The position numbers were made by a program, and so were the translations under genes. The notes under the pieces were generated by a model that saw only the letters and a program-made list of their open reading frames with translations, ran no database searches and had not been told where the DNA came from. From assembly GCA_016550425.1 (NCBI GenBank), contig JABXGS010000128.1, positions 1-20,053 of the forward strand: a stretch of 20,053 nucleotides of DNA, read 5' to 3'. The DNA is from an archaeon. GTDB lineage: Archaea; Asgardarchaeota; Hermodarchaeia; Hermodarchaeales; Hermodarchaeaceae. Shown piece by piece: positions 7,554 through 15,251 of the stretch (the first letter of the stretch is position 1; each line of letters begins with the position of its first letter).

Positions 7554-7814
7554 ATGGAGCTCAACTTATCAGATCGGGGTCGTTGGATTCTAGCCTCGTC
7601 TCTTTTATCTATTGGGGCAATCTTATTCGCAATTGGTTGGACATCACCTTTCTGGCCCCCTTCGTTCCCTATCTTAGGCTCAGATTTTTTCAAGACTAGT
7701 TTCTTTTTTATCTCCTCAGGTATCTTCGTAGTGATCTTCATTTTCAGTTTGTATCTTCTTTTAACAACTTCTTCGCTGTCCAGGAAATCAGATCATTCAT
7801 CTGAAATAAACTGA
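7554..7814 (+). CDS. Small two-helix membrane protein, unknown
   Basis: From ATG 7554 it encodes 86 residues: a short polar N-terminus (MELNLSDRGR), two long hydrophobic helices (about residues 11-33 and 49-74) joined by a Pro/Phe/Trp-rich loop, and a polar Ser-rich tail. I do not recognise a family. A GTGGT ends seven bases before ATG 7554; the frame extends to GTG 7542, which overlaps this site, so I prefer the ATG. It follows the P-type ATPase by 74 bases on the same strand and could be co-transcribed with it; a role as a small pump partner is only a guess. The opposite strand is also open here, but its product is Lys-rich and lacks a start site. Confidence 0.55.
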   Translation: MELNLSDRGRWILASSLLSIGAILFAIGWTSPFWPPSFPILGSDFFKTSFFFISSGIFVVIFIFSLYLLLTTSSLSRKSDHSSEIN

Positions 7815-7936
7815 ATGTTACTTGGTCCTACAGAGCAATTCCTGTGGTGTGTTTCTTGCCAAGATAAAAACCTATAATAAGATTGTAGGAGTCAACATGC
7901 CGTACTTCACAAACTAGCGATAAGCAGTCAATCTAC

Positions 7937-7987
7937 TTGGTACGGTGAATGGGAACAAATTTGGCACGGTTGTGAGTCATTATTTAG
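7937..7987 (+). promoter_or_regulatory. Direct-repeat candidate operator and TATA-like box before the ABC exporter
   Basis: TTGGTACGGT (7937-7946) and TTGGCACGGT (7961-7970) are direct repeats differing at one base and spaced 24 bases start to start. They end nine bases before ATTATTTAG (7979-7987), a TATA-like box that would give a leader of about 45 bases. This layout suits a regulator binding just upstream of the core promoter. Another AT box (CCTATAATAAG, 7871-7881) lies further up. Confidence 0.35.
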
Positions 7988-8055
7988 TGCTCAAATAGTG
8001 CCCCCGAGATTAGATAAGGAGAAGCATAATGAGATATCATTAAGAGGTCATCGCG

Positions 8056-8838
8056 ATGTCAGATACGGCAATTAAAGCGAACGAACAAGTCCTGGCTTTA
8101 GAAACTATCCGGCTCACGAAGATTTTCCCGCCTGGGGTTTTGGCGGTTAATCGCTTTAATCTCCAAGTACGACAAGGAATTGTCCACGCGCTTGTTGGTC
8201 CGAACGGGGCTGGGAAAACCACTACCCTTCGTCTTATTGGAGGGCTCAGTCGTCCAAACCAAGGAGGCATTTTCGTAATGGGCTACGATATGCTAAGAGA
8301 ATCCTGGCAGGCAAAAACGAATCTTGGGTTTCTTCCAGATGCTCCCACAGCCTATGAGACCCTCAGAGTGCACGAATTCCTCTCCTTTATCGGAAGTTTA
8401 TACCAGATTCCAGAACCAGAATTCAACCGTCGCCGATTAGAATATATCAACCGCTTTGAAATCCATGGGTTCTTAAACAAATATCTTGGAGAACTCTCTC
8501 GTGGAATGCTTCAACGGGCAATATTGTGTGGGTTACTAATCCGTAATCCTCGGGTCATGTTAATGGATGAACCCCTATATGGACTAGATCCGGAAGGCGG
8601 GTACGTACTCAAGAAGATAATCCGAGAACTAGCTCAAAACGGAAGTACCATTTTACTCTCTACTCATAATCTAAGTGTCGCTGAAGAAGTAAGTGATGAA
8701 TTTACCATTATCTCAAAAGGTGTGAAGGTTGCTTCCGGAACTGTAGAAGAGTTACGTCGCCAAGTTGGAGGTGGAACTGCTTTAGAGGACTATTATATCC
8801 GGACATTACGGGGAGGTAGGAACACTGGACGCGGTTAG
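8056..8838 (+). CDS. ABC transporter ATP-binding protein (ABC-2 type exporter)
   Basis: The 260-residue protein has a complete ABC ATPase set: Walker A GPNGAGKTT (48-56), a Q-loop position where the usual Gln is Asp95 (FLPDAP), signature LSRGM (147-151), Walker B VMLMDEP (167-173) and the switch His204 in LSTHN. The altered Q-loop and the C-terminal helix LEDYY are typical of CcmA/NatA-like exporters that pair with ABC-2 permeases. ATG 8056 has GAGGT seven bases upstream. The permease gene begins 10 bases after its stop (or overlaps it, see that entry), so both form one exporter. The substrate cannot be told from sequence; lipids, peptides, drugs or ions are all known for the group. Confidence 0.9.
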   Translation: MSDTAIKANEQVLALETIRLTKIFPPGVLAVNRFNLQVRQGIVHALVGPNGAGKTTTLRLIGGLSRPNQGGIFVMGYDMLRESWQAKTNLGFLPDAPTAYETLRVHEFLSFIGSLYQIPEPEFNRRRLEYINRFEIHGFLNKYLGELSRGMLQRAILCGLLIRNPRVMLMDEPLYGLDPEGGYVLKKIIRELAQNGSTILLSTHNLSVAEEVSDEFTIISKGVKVASGTVEELRRQVGGGTALEDYYIRTLRGGRNTGRG

Positions 8839-8845
8839 TACGGTC

Positions 8846-8858
8846 ACCGTGGCACGGT
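8846..8858 (+). promoter_or_regulatory. Hairpin over the permease GTG start codon
   Basis: ACCGT-GGC-ACGGT is a perfect inverted repeat whose left arm and loop contain GTG 8849. A further ACGGT sits at 8840-8844. If folded in mRNA it would hide this start unless ribosomes arrive from the ABC ATPase gene. Confidence 0.4.
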
Positions 8859-10498
8859 GGGAGCTCAGACGAGCCTGGAACTATCTTCGGAAATCCATTC
8901 GCCAACCTACCTTCATCACGTTACAGATTCTCTCCATGGCGATCGTTATTCTTGTGATATGGTTCCTCTGGTCGCTCATCTTTGTATTCCCTGTTCCATT
9001 ACGAGGCGCTCTCTATTGGCTTACAATCGATAGTGGCCTCATTGGCAGCAATACGATTTGGATCGTTTATGCAGTACTCTCTCTAATCATTGCCCAACAA
9101 ATTGTCAAAGCTGTTATGGGTGTTCCACTAAGTTCTCAATCTGAACAAGCTGATGCTGATTACTTACTTCCGGCACCCATTCAAGCCCACGTCTTCTACT
9201 CAGCAAAATACATTCGTTCTATCTCACGACGGCTCTTGATCTTTTTGTACATCATTGTTGCCTTTCAACCAATCTTATGGTACTTTGGAGTTAATTTCGG
9301 ATTAACTCTGGAAATGTTTGCCCTCTTTGTAATTATTGCCTTTCTCCTTGCTGAAATTGGATCGATTGCTACTCAAGGGCTTTATGCCATACGCAAATTA
9401 ATGTCACAACCACGCCCCAAGCAACTTCTCTTTCGTGTCTTCTTCTATTTTGGATTGATAATCGGGGTTCTCTTGGTGTTGAGTCCCATGTGGTTGGTCA
9501 ATGGAGGTCTTCTTCCCTCACCTTTGTACAATCTTGCATACATGCTTGTAGCCATAATATTCAGTGGGGCCTCATTAGGATCAGAGGGAAGTTTTACCTA
9601 TCTCTATTTTCCTGCACTTCCTTGGGTACTCTTTGGGTTAGTTGTTGCCTATTTGGTTATCTTGAGTCTCACTCGCTGGCTTACAAGTAAGATAACCATT
9701 GATCTCTACGAGGAACTTGCTGCAGTCACCCGACAAAGAGGAATAACACTTGGGGCGCTAAGTCAGCTCCCAATCATCTTCTCTGCTACAACAACTCCCC
9801 TTCGAGCCCTGTTTAAGAAAGATTTTGTGACGGGAATACGCAAACCCGGAAAAATCTTCTATCTAATCGGATTGATCTCGAATTTTGTGTTTGCATTCAT
9901 ATTTATTCTGATATTTCCCTTGTTAGATTCTCCGCTTCCGATTCCATTCGATTTGGTACCAGCTATTGAAACATTGTATGCTGTCCTACTTGTTGTAATA
10001 ATACCCCTGCTTGCAATATCTTCAGCTGATCCTTTTCAGGGAGAGTATGGCAGTATCTATCTTGTTCGTCTGTCACCAGTCGCACCGTTAAAACTCACTT
10101 TTATCAAGTACTCTGAATTTCTCGTCACACCCATCTGTCTGGCAATTCCCTTCGCAATTTATTTTGCCACTCTTCTCGGAAACCCCTACTTGCTAGCAAT
10201 AGCGTTCGCAATACTACCCCATGCAGTATTAATCGCTACAGCTATTGGTGTGGGATTGGGAAGTCGTTATCCCTACTCGTCACGCGCTAAGAACGAAACA
10301 CCAGTCGCTCTTATGATCACCTTCCCTGTCATTTCGTGGGTAGCAATTATTCCCGTACTTATTTTTCAACTGGGATTTCTTCCTGGGGGTGTTGTCCTTA
10401 TGATCTTGAGCTCAATACTCGTAGCACCCTATACAATATGCCTTGTACTTATTCTCCTTAGTTGGTCCTCTCATTCCTATCTTCGACAGGAGTCATAA
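8849..10498 (+). CDS. ABC transporter permease, large ABC-2-type membrane protein
   Basis: The 549-residue protein has an amphipathic start (ARWELRRAWNYLRKS) followed by about ten to twelve hydrophobic helices in two halves, separated near residues 285-340 by a soluble stretch containing the second-half entry motif RALFKKDFVTGIRKPGK. The halves look like a duplicated ABC-2 unit, in which a membrane-entering amphipathic helix precedes six helices, and its length resembles the 'putative ABC exporter' family found after such ATPases. It is translationally linked to the upstream ATPase. The GTG start has a poor ribosome site; an in-frame CTG at 8825 has GGGGAGGT seven bases before it and would add eight residues, overlapping the ATPase gene by 14 bases. 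The substrate is unknown. Confidence 0.82.
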   Translation: MARWELRRAWNYLRKSIRQPTFITLQILSMAIVILVIWFLWSLIFVFPVPLRGALYWLTIDSGLIGSNTIWIVYAVLSLIIAQQIVKAVMGVPLSSQSEQADADYLLPAPIQAHVFYSAKYIRSISRRLLIFLYIIVAFQPILWYFGVNFGLTLEMFALFVIIAFLLAEIGSIATQGLYAIRKLMSQPRPKQLLFRVFFYFGLIIGVLLVLSPMWLVNGGLLPSPLYNLAYMLVAIIFSGASLGSEGSFTYLYFPALPWVLFGLVVAYLVILSLTRWLTSKITIDLYEELAAVTRQRGITLGALSQLPIIFSATTTPLRALFKKDFVTGIRKPGKIFYLIGLISNFVFAFIFILIFPLLDSPLPIPFDLVPAIETLYAVLLVVIIPLLAISSADPFQGEYGSIYLVRLSPVAPLKLTFIKYSEFLVTPICLAIPFAIYFATLLGNPYLLAIAFAILPHAVLIATAIGVGLGSRYPYSSRAKNETPVALMITFPVISWVAIIPVLIFQLGFLPGGVVLMILSSILVAPYTICLVLILLSWSSHSYLRQES

Positions 10499-10563
10499 AT
10501 ATTCAATAAGAAAATCATAAAGAAGTGGCTTTTCGCAGGATTTGACTAGACTTCCCTTCGAAA

Positions 10564-10570
10564 TTTATAA
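10564..10570 (+). promoter_or_regulatory. TATA-like box of the PLD-like/Alba gene
   Basis: TTTATAA inside an AT-rich stretch 88 bases before ATG 10658. It implies an independent transcript with a leader of about 60-80 bases. Confidence 0.45.
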
Positions 10571-10657
10571 CAATCTATTAAACATACAACAATCTGCATT
10601 TACTGCCAAAAGATAAAATAAGAAGATATCGCCTAAGGGTGGACGAATTTCCAGCAA

Positions 10658-12235
10658 ATGGGCGAGCTAGGTTCGGAAATGTTTCCTGCGTTAGCCATTA
10701 TTCTTATCATAGGCTCAGTAATCTTGATGTTCATATGGGAGTTTCATCACAAGATTCAGACGAAAATCTTTCCCATTATCATAGATTTACTTTCAGTCGC
10801 TGATGAGAAACACATCAAAGACCCTCTTTACTTGGGCGACCCAAATTATGAATCGGAATATTCATACTTAATCCAGTCTGCTGAAATATTCGTTTGGTTA
10901 GGATTTCCTCGCCTCACAGAGTCGAAATTTCGGACACTGCTTGATACAACGGATAACTCAATAATTCTGCGAACAATTGTTGCTAATAAAACCAATTCCG
11001 ACCTTCTTCAACAAATGAGCCAACCGTTGAATCGGGCTGTCGAAGTTATCCACAGGCCACGTATCCATTTCAAAATAATTGCAACGGAAGAAAGGGTGTC
11101 TGTAGGTTCAGCAGATATTTCGTCCAAGGAATCCCGAAACGCTCACGAATTAGGTCTCATAGCCTCTGATCCTTCTCTTGTAAAGGAAGTGCAACAATAT
11201 ATCGCCGCATTCTATGAAGGTTCAGCTGAATATCCGACAGCTAACCAGATATATTCTCTTTCATCTGAATTACCGCAAAAAACGAAGACTGTTTTTGTAA
11301 ATACTTTAAATGGGTTGAACAATTTATTGGAGGATCTTCTTGCCTCAGCGAAGGAATCCATCATTCTGGTATCTCCCACTATTTCGATGGCTGTTGCTGA
11401 ATACATTCTAAAGACAATCCCGCGAGACATTCAAGTTAAAGTGATTACCTCCGTAAGTTGGCAACATTGGCTGAAAGGCCAAGCGGATCCAGAAGCCATT
11501 GAAATGTTCTTATATGATCGCGTGGTGATTCATGCCTGTCCCAATCTGCATGCCAATTGTATTATCGTTGACGGTGAAGCTGCACTTATCTCCTCGCAAA
11601 ATCTCACAACGGACAGTTTGTTTTCAAAAGACGAGGCGGGTATTTATACAAAAAATCCAAAACTCATCAATGACCTACTTAACCGAACAGTAAGTTGGAA
11701 ACCGAAACAACGGTTTACCATGAAGATGCTGGAAGAAGAGATTGCCAAGCTAGACTCATACCAAGCGAAAGCTCCTCCATCAACTTTTCCAATTCTCGAT
11801 CAACAAGCAGAAGAGATGGCTCCATTCTCAGACACAGAAACTCCTACTCCCCCCCTCTTAGGATTTTCAACCATCACACGAACTACCAAAGAAGCACCAC
11901 AATTCACTACTCAACTTGCTCCCTCCCATGAATCTGTTCCTACGGCTGAAAAAGACTGGATTGAAGATATTGTCTATGTTGGAAAAAAGAGAACGGTAGA
12001 ATATGTGCGAGCATGCCAGCATCAAATTAAACGGAAAGGCTCCGTTACCATTCGGGCACGTGGGAAACTCATTTATCGCGCAGTGGATGTTGCTGAACAA
12101 CTGCGGATGCTTGAGGAACTCGAACTCATTCTAAGTGACGACTCAATAAAAATCGAAACATATTATCCAACGGGGAAAGAAACTAAGTGGGGCGGGATAA
12201 GCCAAATCGCTATCACTCTCTATCAAAAGAATTAG
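10658..12235 (+). CDS. Membrane-anchored protein with degenerate phospholipase-D-like motifs and C-terminal Alba domain
   Basis: The 525-residue protein combines three parts. Residues 9-26 form one membrane helix. Residues about 65-345 resemble a phospholipase D fold with two HKD-like motifs, both altered: His137-x-Lys139 with Glu144 in place of Asp, then GSAD (150-153); and His298-x-Asn300 (Lys lost) with Asp305, then SSQN (312-315). After a Pro/Thr-rich linker (about 350-430), residues 434-525 are an Alba domain: IVYVGKKRTVEYV (with the paired Lys of Alba), TIRARGKLIYRAVDVAEQ and a final ISQIAITLYQK strand. Alba domains bind DNA or RNA. The topology would put the Alba part in the cytoplasm, so it may tether nucleic acid to the membrane or process it. 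ATG 10658 lacks a close ribosome site; ATG 10679, with AGGT six bases before, is an alternative and would keep the helix. Confidence 0.8.
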   Translation: MGELGSEMFPALAIILIIGSVILMFIWEFHHKIQTKIFPIIIDLLSVADEKHIKDPLYLGDPNYESEYSYLIQSAEIFVWLGFPRLTESKFRTLLDTTDNSIILRTIVANKTNSDLLQQMSQPLNRAVEVIHRPRIHFKIIATEERVSVGSADISSKESRNAHELGLIASDPSLVKEVQQYIAAFYEGSAEYPTANQIYSLSSELPQKTKTVFVNTLNGLNNLLEDLLASAKESIILVSPTISMAVAEYILKTIPRDIQVKVITSVSWQHWLKGQADPEAIEMFLYDRVVIHACPNLHANCIIVDGEAALISSQNLTTDSLFSKDEAGIYTKNPKLINDLLNRTVSWKPKQRFTMKMLEEEIAKLDSYQAKAPPSTFPILDQQAEEMAPFSDTETPTPPLLGFSTITRTTKEAPQFTTQLAPSHESVPTAEKDWIEDIVYVGKKRTVEYVRACQHQIKRKGSVTIRARGKLIYRAVDVAEQLRMLEELELILSDDSIKIETYYPTGKETKWGGISQIAITLYQKN

Positions 12236-12268
12236 CTTTTTGAGCTCCATTAATTCAAGCATGCACTC

Positions 12269-12276
12269 ATATAAAG
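12269..12276 (+). promoter_or_regulatory. TATA box of hutH
   Basis: ATATAAAG followed by G, close to the archaeal consensus, about 80-88 bases before the start. The preceding T-run (12237-12241) may end the upstream transcript. Confidence 0.5.
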
Positions 12277-12356
12277 GAAATGGCATTACGCTGCACAAAT
12301 GAATCTTTTTTTAGCCTTGAAGTGATAGGCAAAGAGGATTCGCGCTGGTGAAACCA

Positions 12357-14210
12357 ATGAGTGAACCTCAAGTAGTAATTGATGGTGAAACCCTCACAAT
12401 TGATGATATCGTATCTGTTGCCCGAAATGGAACCAAAGTGAAATTATCTCCCAAAGCTAAAAAGAAGGTCCAAAACGCGACAAATTTCATTAACAAACTG
12501 ATTGATTCAGGAGAAATCATCTATGGAGTCACTACTGGGTTTGGACCGTTTAGCGAAGTTATAATCTCTGAACATAAAGCTCTGACCTTACAAAGAAACC
12601 TAATCATCAGTCACGCCGCTGGTGTTGGAAACCCCTTACCCAAAGAAGTAGTCCGTGCTGCGATGCTCCTTCGAGCAAATACGCTCGCGAAGGGCAACTC
12701 TGGAATCCGTATTTCAACACTGCAACTCCTCATTGACCTTCTAAATCACGAAGTCCACCCAATCATTCCCGAAAAAGGCTCCGTAGGCGCGAGCGGTGAT
12801 CTTGCACCACTAGCTCATATGGTGCTTGTGTTAATTGGGGAAGGGGAAGCTGAGTATAAGGGTACAATTCTCACCGGCGCTCAAGCTCTCAAACAAGCAG
12901 GACTCAAACCGATTGAACTTGGACCCAAAGAAGGGATAGCCCTCATTAATGGCACACAAATCATGACCGCCATTGCGGCTCTCACCACAGCTGATGCACA
13001 AACACTTGTAGCATCAGCAGAAATCGCCGCTGCGCTCTCGATGGAAGCTTTGGAGGCTGTCCTCGATGCCTTTGACTCGCGTATCCATCAAGTTCGCCCA
13101 CATCCAGGGCAATTGCAATCTGCACGAAATCTCTTTGCAGTCCTATCGGAAAGCTCTCAAGTCCAAACCTCAGCTGAACGGGCTAAGCAAGCTCAGATTG
13201 CCATGAAAAAATTCCATGAATCGTTTGGTGTTGATTCAGAGGAAGAGCATGAAGCACTGAAATCAATTCTACAGCAAGCAATCCATACAGTAATCGCCAT
13301 TGATAACCAAATTCCAATTGAACCCCCAGATTCTGTTAGCCATCTACAACGCAAACGTAATCAGATTCGAAAACATCTTGAACAACTAAAGATTTCTCCT
13401 GAAACGTTTGAAGCGGCCATCGATGCCGCTCATAAAACGCGACGCGTACAAGATGCTTACTCCATCCGCTGTACACCCCAAGTCTTTGGGGCCGCTCGTG
13501 ATGCGATACAATATGCTGAAAAAATTGTGACAATTGAGATAAATTCTGCTACCGATAATCCACTAATATTCCCCAGCTCAAATATTTTCCTTTCAGGTGG
13601 AAACTTTCATGGTCAACCTATCGCGGTTGTCATGGATTTACTCGGAATCGCCTTAACAAGCCTTGGAAGCATTGCCGAACGCCGCATCGCTCGCCTAATC
13701 GATGATAAACTGAACAACGGTCTCCCCTTGCTACTGATTCATCCTAAACTCGAAGATCAAGGGGTATATTTTGGACTTGGACTCGCCCAACTGACGGCTG
13801 CGGCACTAACAGCGGAGTGTAAAACCTTGGCAACCCCTGCCAGTATCCAATCGATACCCACAGCGGCTAATCAGGAAGATCATGTGAGTATGGGAACAAT
13901 CGCTGCACGCCATGCCCAAGAAATCCTAAACAACGTAGAACATATCATTGCGATTGAATATCTTTGCGCAATTCAGGGAATAGACATTCGACGATTAAAC
14001 AAGACCCTAGCGCTAGGAAAAGGCTGCCAAATCGCGTATGATGTGATTCATAAGAACCTACCCAGACACTTAAAACATGAAGCAAAACCTGTTGACCGGT
14101 TAACCCAGGACTTTTTACTACACAAAGCCATAGACCAACTTTGGCAAATCCTACGAACAGGGCAAATCGTTGCCCAAGTACAAGAGCAATTGGAAGCTTT
14201 TGAAGTCTAA
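12357..14210 (+). CDS. hutH: Histidine ammonia-lyase with internal insertion
   Basis: HutH removes ammonia from L-histidine to give urocanate, the first step of histidine breakdown in the cytoplasm. Numbering from GTG 12348, the self-forming MIO cofactor triad Ala148-Ser149-Gly150 lies in GSVGASGDLAPLAHM; catalytic Tyr59 is in YGVTTGFG; ING at 200-202, RVQDAYSIRC (366-375), INSATDNP (398-405), GGNFHGQ (417-423) and NQEDHVSMG (508-516) all match. At 617-620 residues it is over 100 longer than usual (about 500-510); most of the excess is a charged helical stretch (about 271-363) between HPGQ and RVQD. ATG 12357 has GGTGA five bases before it; GTG 12348 falls inside that site. The other hut genes lie convergently to the right. 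The insertion could blur substrate choice, but His is likely given the neighbours. Confidence 0.92.
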   Translation: MSEPQVVIDGETLTIDDIVSVARNGTKVKLSPKAKKKVQNATNFINKLIDSGEIIYGVTTGFGPFSEVIISEHKALTLQRNLIISHAAGVGNPLPKEVVRAAMLLRANTLAKGNSGIRISTLQLLIDLLNHEVHPIIPEKGSVGASGDLAPLAHMVLVLIGEGEAEYKGTILTGAQALKQAGLKPIELGPKEGIALINGTQIMTAIAALTTADAQTLVASAEIAAALSMEALEAVLDAFDSRIHQVRPHPGQLQSARNLFAVLSESSQVQTSAERAKQAQIAMKKFHESFGVDSEEEHEALKSILQQAIHTVIAIDNQIPIEPPDSVSHLQRKRNQIRKHLEQLKISPETFEAAIDAAHKTRRVQDAYSIRCTPQVFGAARDAIQYAEKIVTIEINSATDNPLIFPSSNIFLSGGNFHGQPIAVVMDLLGIALTSLGSIAERRIARLIDDKLNNGLPLLLIHPKLEDQGVYFGLGLAQLTAAALTAECKTLATPASIQSIPTAANQEDHVSMGTIAARHAQEILNNVEHIIAIEYLCAIQGIDIRRLNKTLALGKGCQIAYDVIHKNLPRHLKHEAKPVDRLTQDFLLHKAIDQLWQILRTGQIVAQVQEQLEAFEV

Positions 14211-14268
14211 TCACTCTGCCAAGGAATTTAATGAATAGAACGATATTGTTCTTCGAGAGTGCGAAAAG

Positions 14269-14700
14269 TTGGTTGATCAATGGAATCGAACACCAGACGA
14301 TTTTATCCAATGGCGGATTGAGATTCCCAGAACATTCAGAAGCACATCGAAGAGATTACAACGCGGAAAACTCAAATTTCAAATTAAGAATAACACGGAA
14401 TCAACTCTCCTATTGAGAATTCTGGTTCGCTCGTTATCGCAATCTTTTGTTTTTCCAACAACTACGCGACAAGTGATGAGAAAAACTCCTGTACGATACA
14501 TAAAACCCACTTATCAAAAATCAATCGAAAAAAGTATCAATCCAAAACAGGAATTGGAGATTAGTTTCCAAGCCCTATTCCGTCCCCATCTAGTCTTCTC
14601 GAAAGACTCAGCCATAAGACTACAATACGATATTTCAGCGCATGGAGAACGTGGAGCGTTCGTGACCGGCTCTAAATCTCGCACACTTACTGTTTCATAA
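14269..14700 (+). CDS. Unrecognised beta-rich protein, possibly with a disrupted 5' end
   Basis: The frame from TTG 14269 gives 143 residues without a signal peptide or membrane helix. Alternating hydrophobic strands (LKFQIKNNTESTLLLRILVR, LEISFQALF, IRLQYDISAHGERG, SRTLTV) suggest a beta-sandwich; I do not recognise a family. The frame is open from 14239 and the extra residues (NDIVLRECEK) look like part of the protein, but they contain no ATG, GTG or TTG. An ATG at 14231 with AAGGA five bases upstream is in another frame and would join this one if a single base were missing near 14238. It follows hutH by 20-58 bases on the same strand, so it may share that transcript. A real gene seems likely; its exact start is uncertain. 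Confidence 0.5.
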   Translation: MVDQWNRTPDDFIQWRIEIPRTFRSTSKRLQRGKLKFQIKNNTESTLLLRILVRSLSQSFVFPTTTRQVMRKTPVRYIKPTYQKSIEKSINPKQELEISFQALFRPHLVFSKDSAIRLQYDISAHGERGAFVTGSKSRTLTVS

Positions 14701-14738
14701 AAAATAGGCATCCTGTCAACGATGTTACTACGAAATCC

Positions 14739-15251
14739 TCAGGTCAGAGGGAAGTAATTGAGAAGGGGATCCGTGGTAAAAATCCGTGTCCCCATCTCAG
14801 GAAAATTATTACAATCTCCACCTTTCGCATCTAAAAAGTTGAAGTAGGTCCAGTCTCGCATACAGCATCGAACAGCCAATTCTTCTGTTTCGAGTGCGCC
14901 GTTCCAATAATAGTCAATTTGGTAGATACCTCTCGGGATATCTTCTAAAACGATCGCACCATTGTGATCGGTGTAGAAGGTTCCAAGGAAGTAGCTGTGA
15001 GTTTTACCGTAGGACCACCAAGTAACGTTAACCGGTAGACCAACAATGTTGTATGCTAGCGGGCATTCAAGGAAGCCATCTAGGATTTCTTCGTTGAGAT
15101 AATCGTATCGGAAGTATTTAGTTAATGATCTTGCGGGTGGAGACTGATAACATCCTTCAACTGGCTGTATGCTTGTTGTAATTGCGAATATGGCGAATGC
15201 AGCGATAAAAGCGGAGATTAGGAGTATTAGTTTCTTATCATTTGAGTTCAT
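14739..15251 (-). CDS. Secreted cysteine-containing protein with CnaB-like domain
   Basis: The 170-residue product has a charged start (NSNDKK), a hydrophobic segment (residues 8-26) and then an exported domain. Residues 68-120 (GLPVNVTWW, then TFYTDHNGAIVLEDIPRGIYQIDY) follow the pattern of CnaB/carboxypeptidase-regulatory-like Ig folds: an edge strand, a T-D-x-x-G turn, then D-I-P-x-G-x-Y. Five Cys (34, 63, 129, 130, 147) may form disulfides or bind a metal. No PGF-type tail or second helix is present, so it is either released or held by the N-terminal helix; Cys34 is not in a clear lipobox. It is rich in Tyr, Trp and Phe. A weak GGAAG precedes ATG 15251. It lies downstream of the hut operon on the same strand but 277 bases away, so it is probably separate. 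Confidence 0.68.
   Translation of the reverse strand: MNSNDKKLILLISAFIAAFAIFAITTSIQPVEGCYQSPPARSLTKYFRYDYLNEEILDGFLECPLAYNIVGLPVNVTWWSYGKTHSYFLGTFYTDHNGAIVLEDIPRGIYQIDYYWNGALETEELAVRCCMRDWTYFNFLDAKGGDCNNFPEMGTRIFTTDPLLNYFPLT

Noticed and set aside
7472..7741. Leftward frame of 89 codons opposite the small membrane protein
   Set aside because: The rightward frame has a ribosome site and two clear membrane helices; the leftward one is Lys-rich without either.
13945..14310. Leftward frame of 121 codons over the end of hutH
   Set aside because: It is antisense to well-conserved hutH sequence and has no ribosome site or family features.
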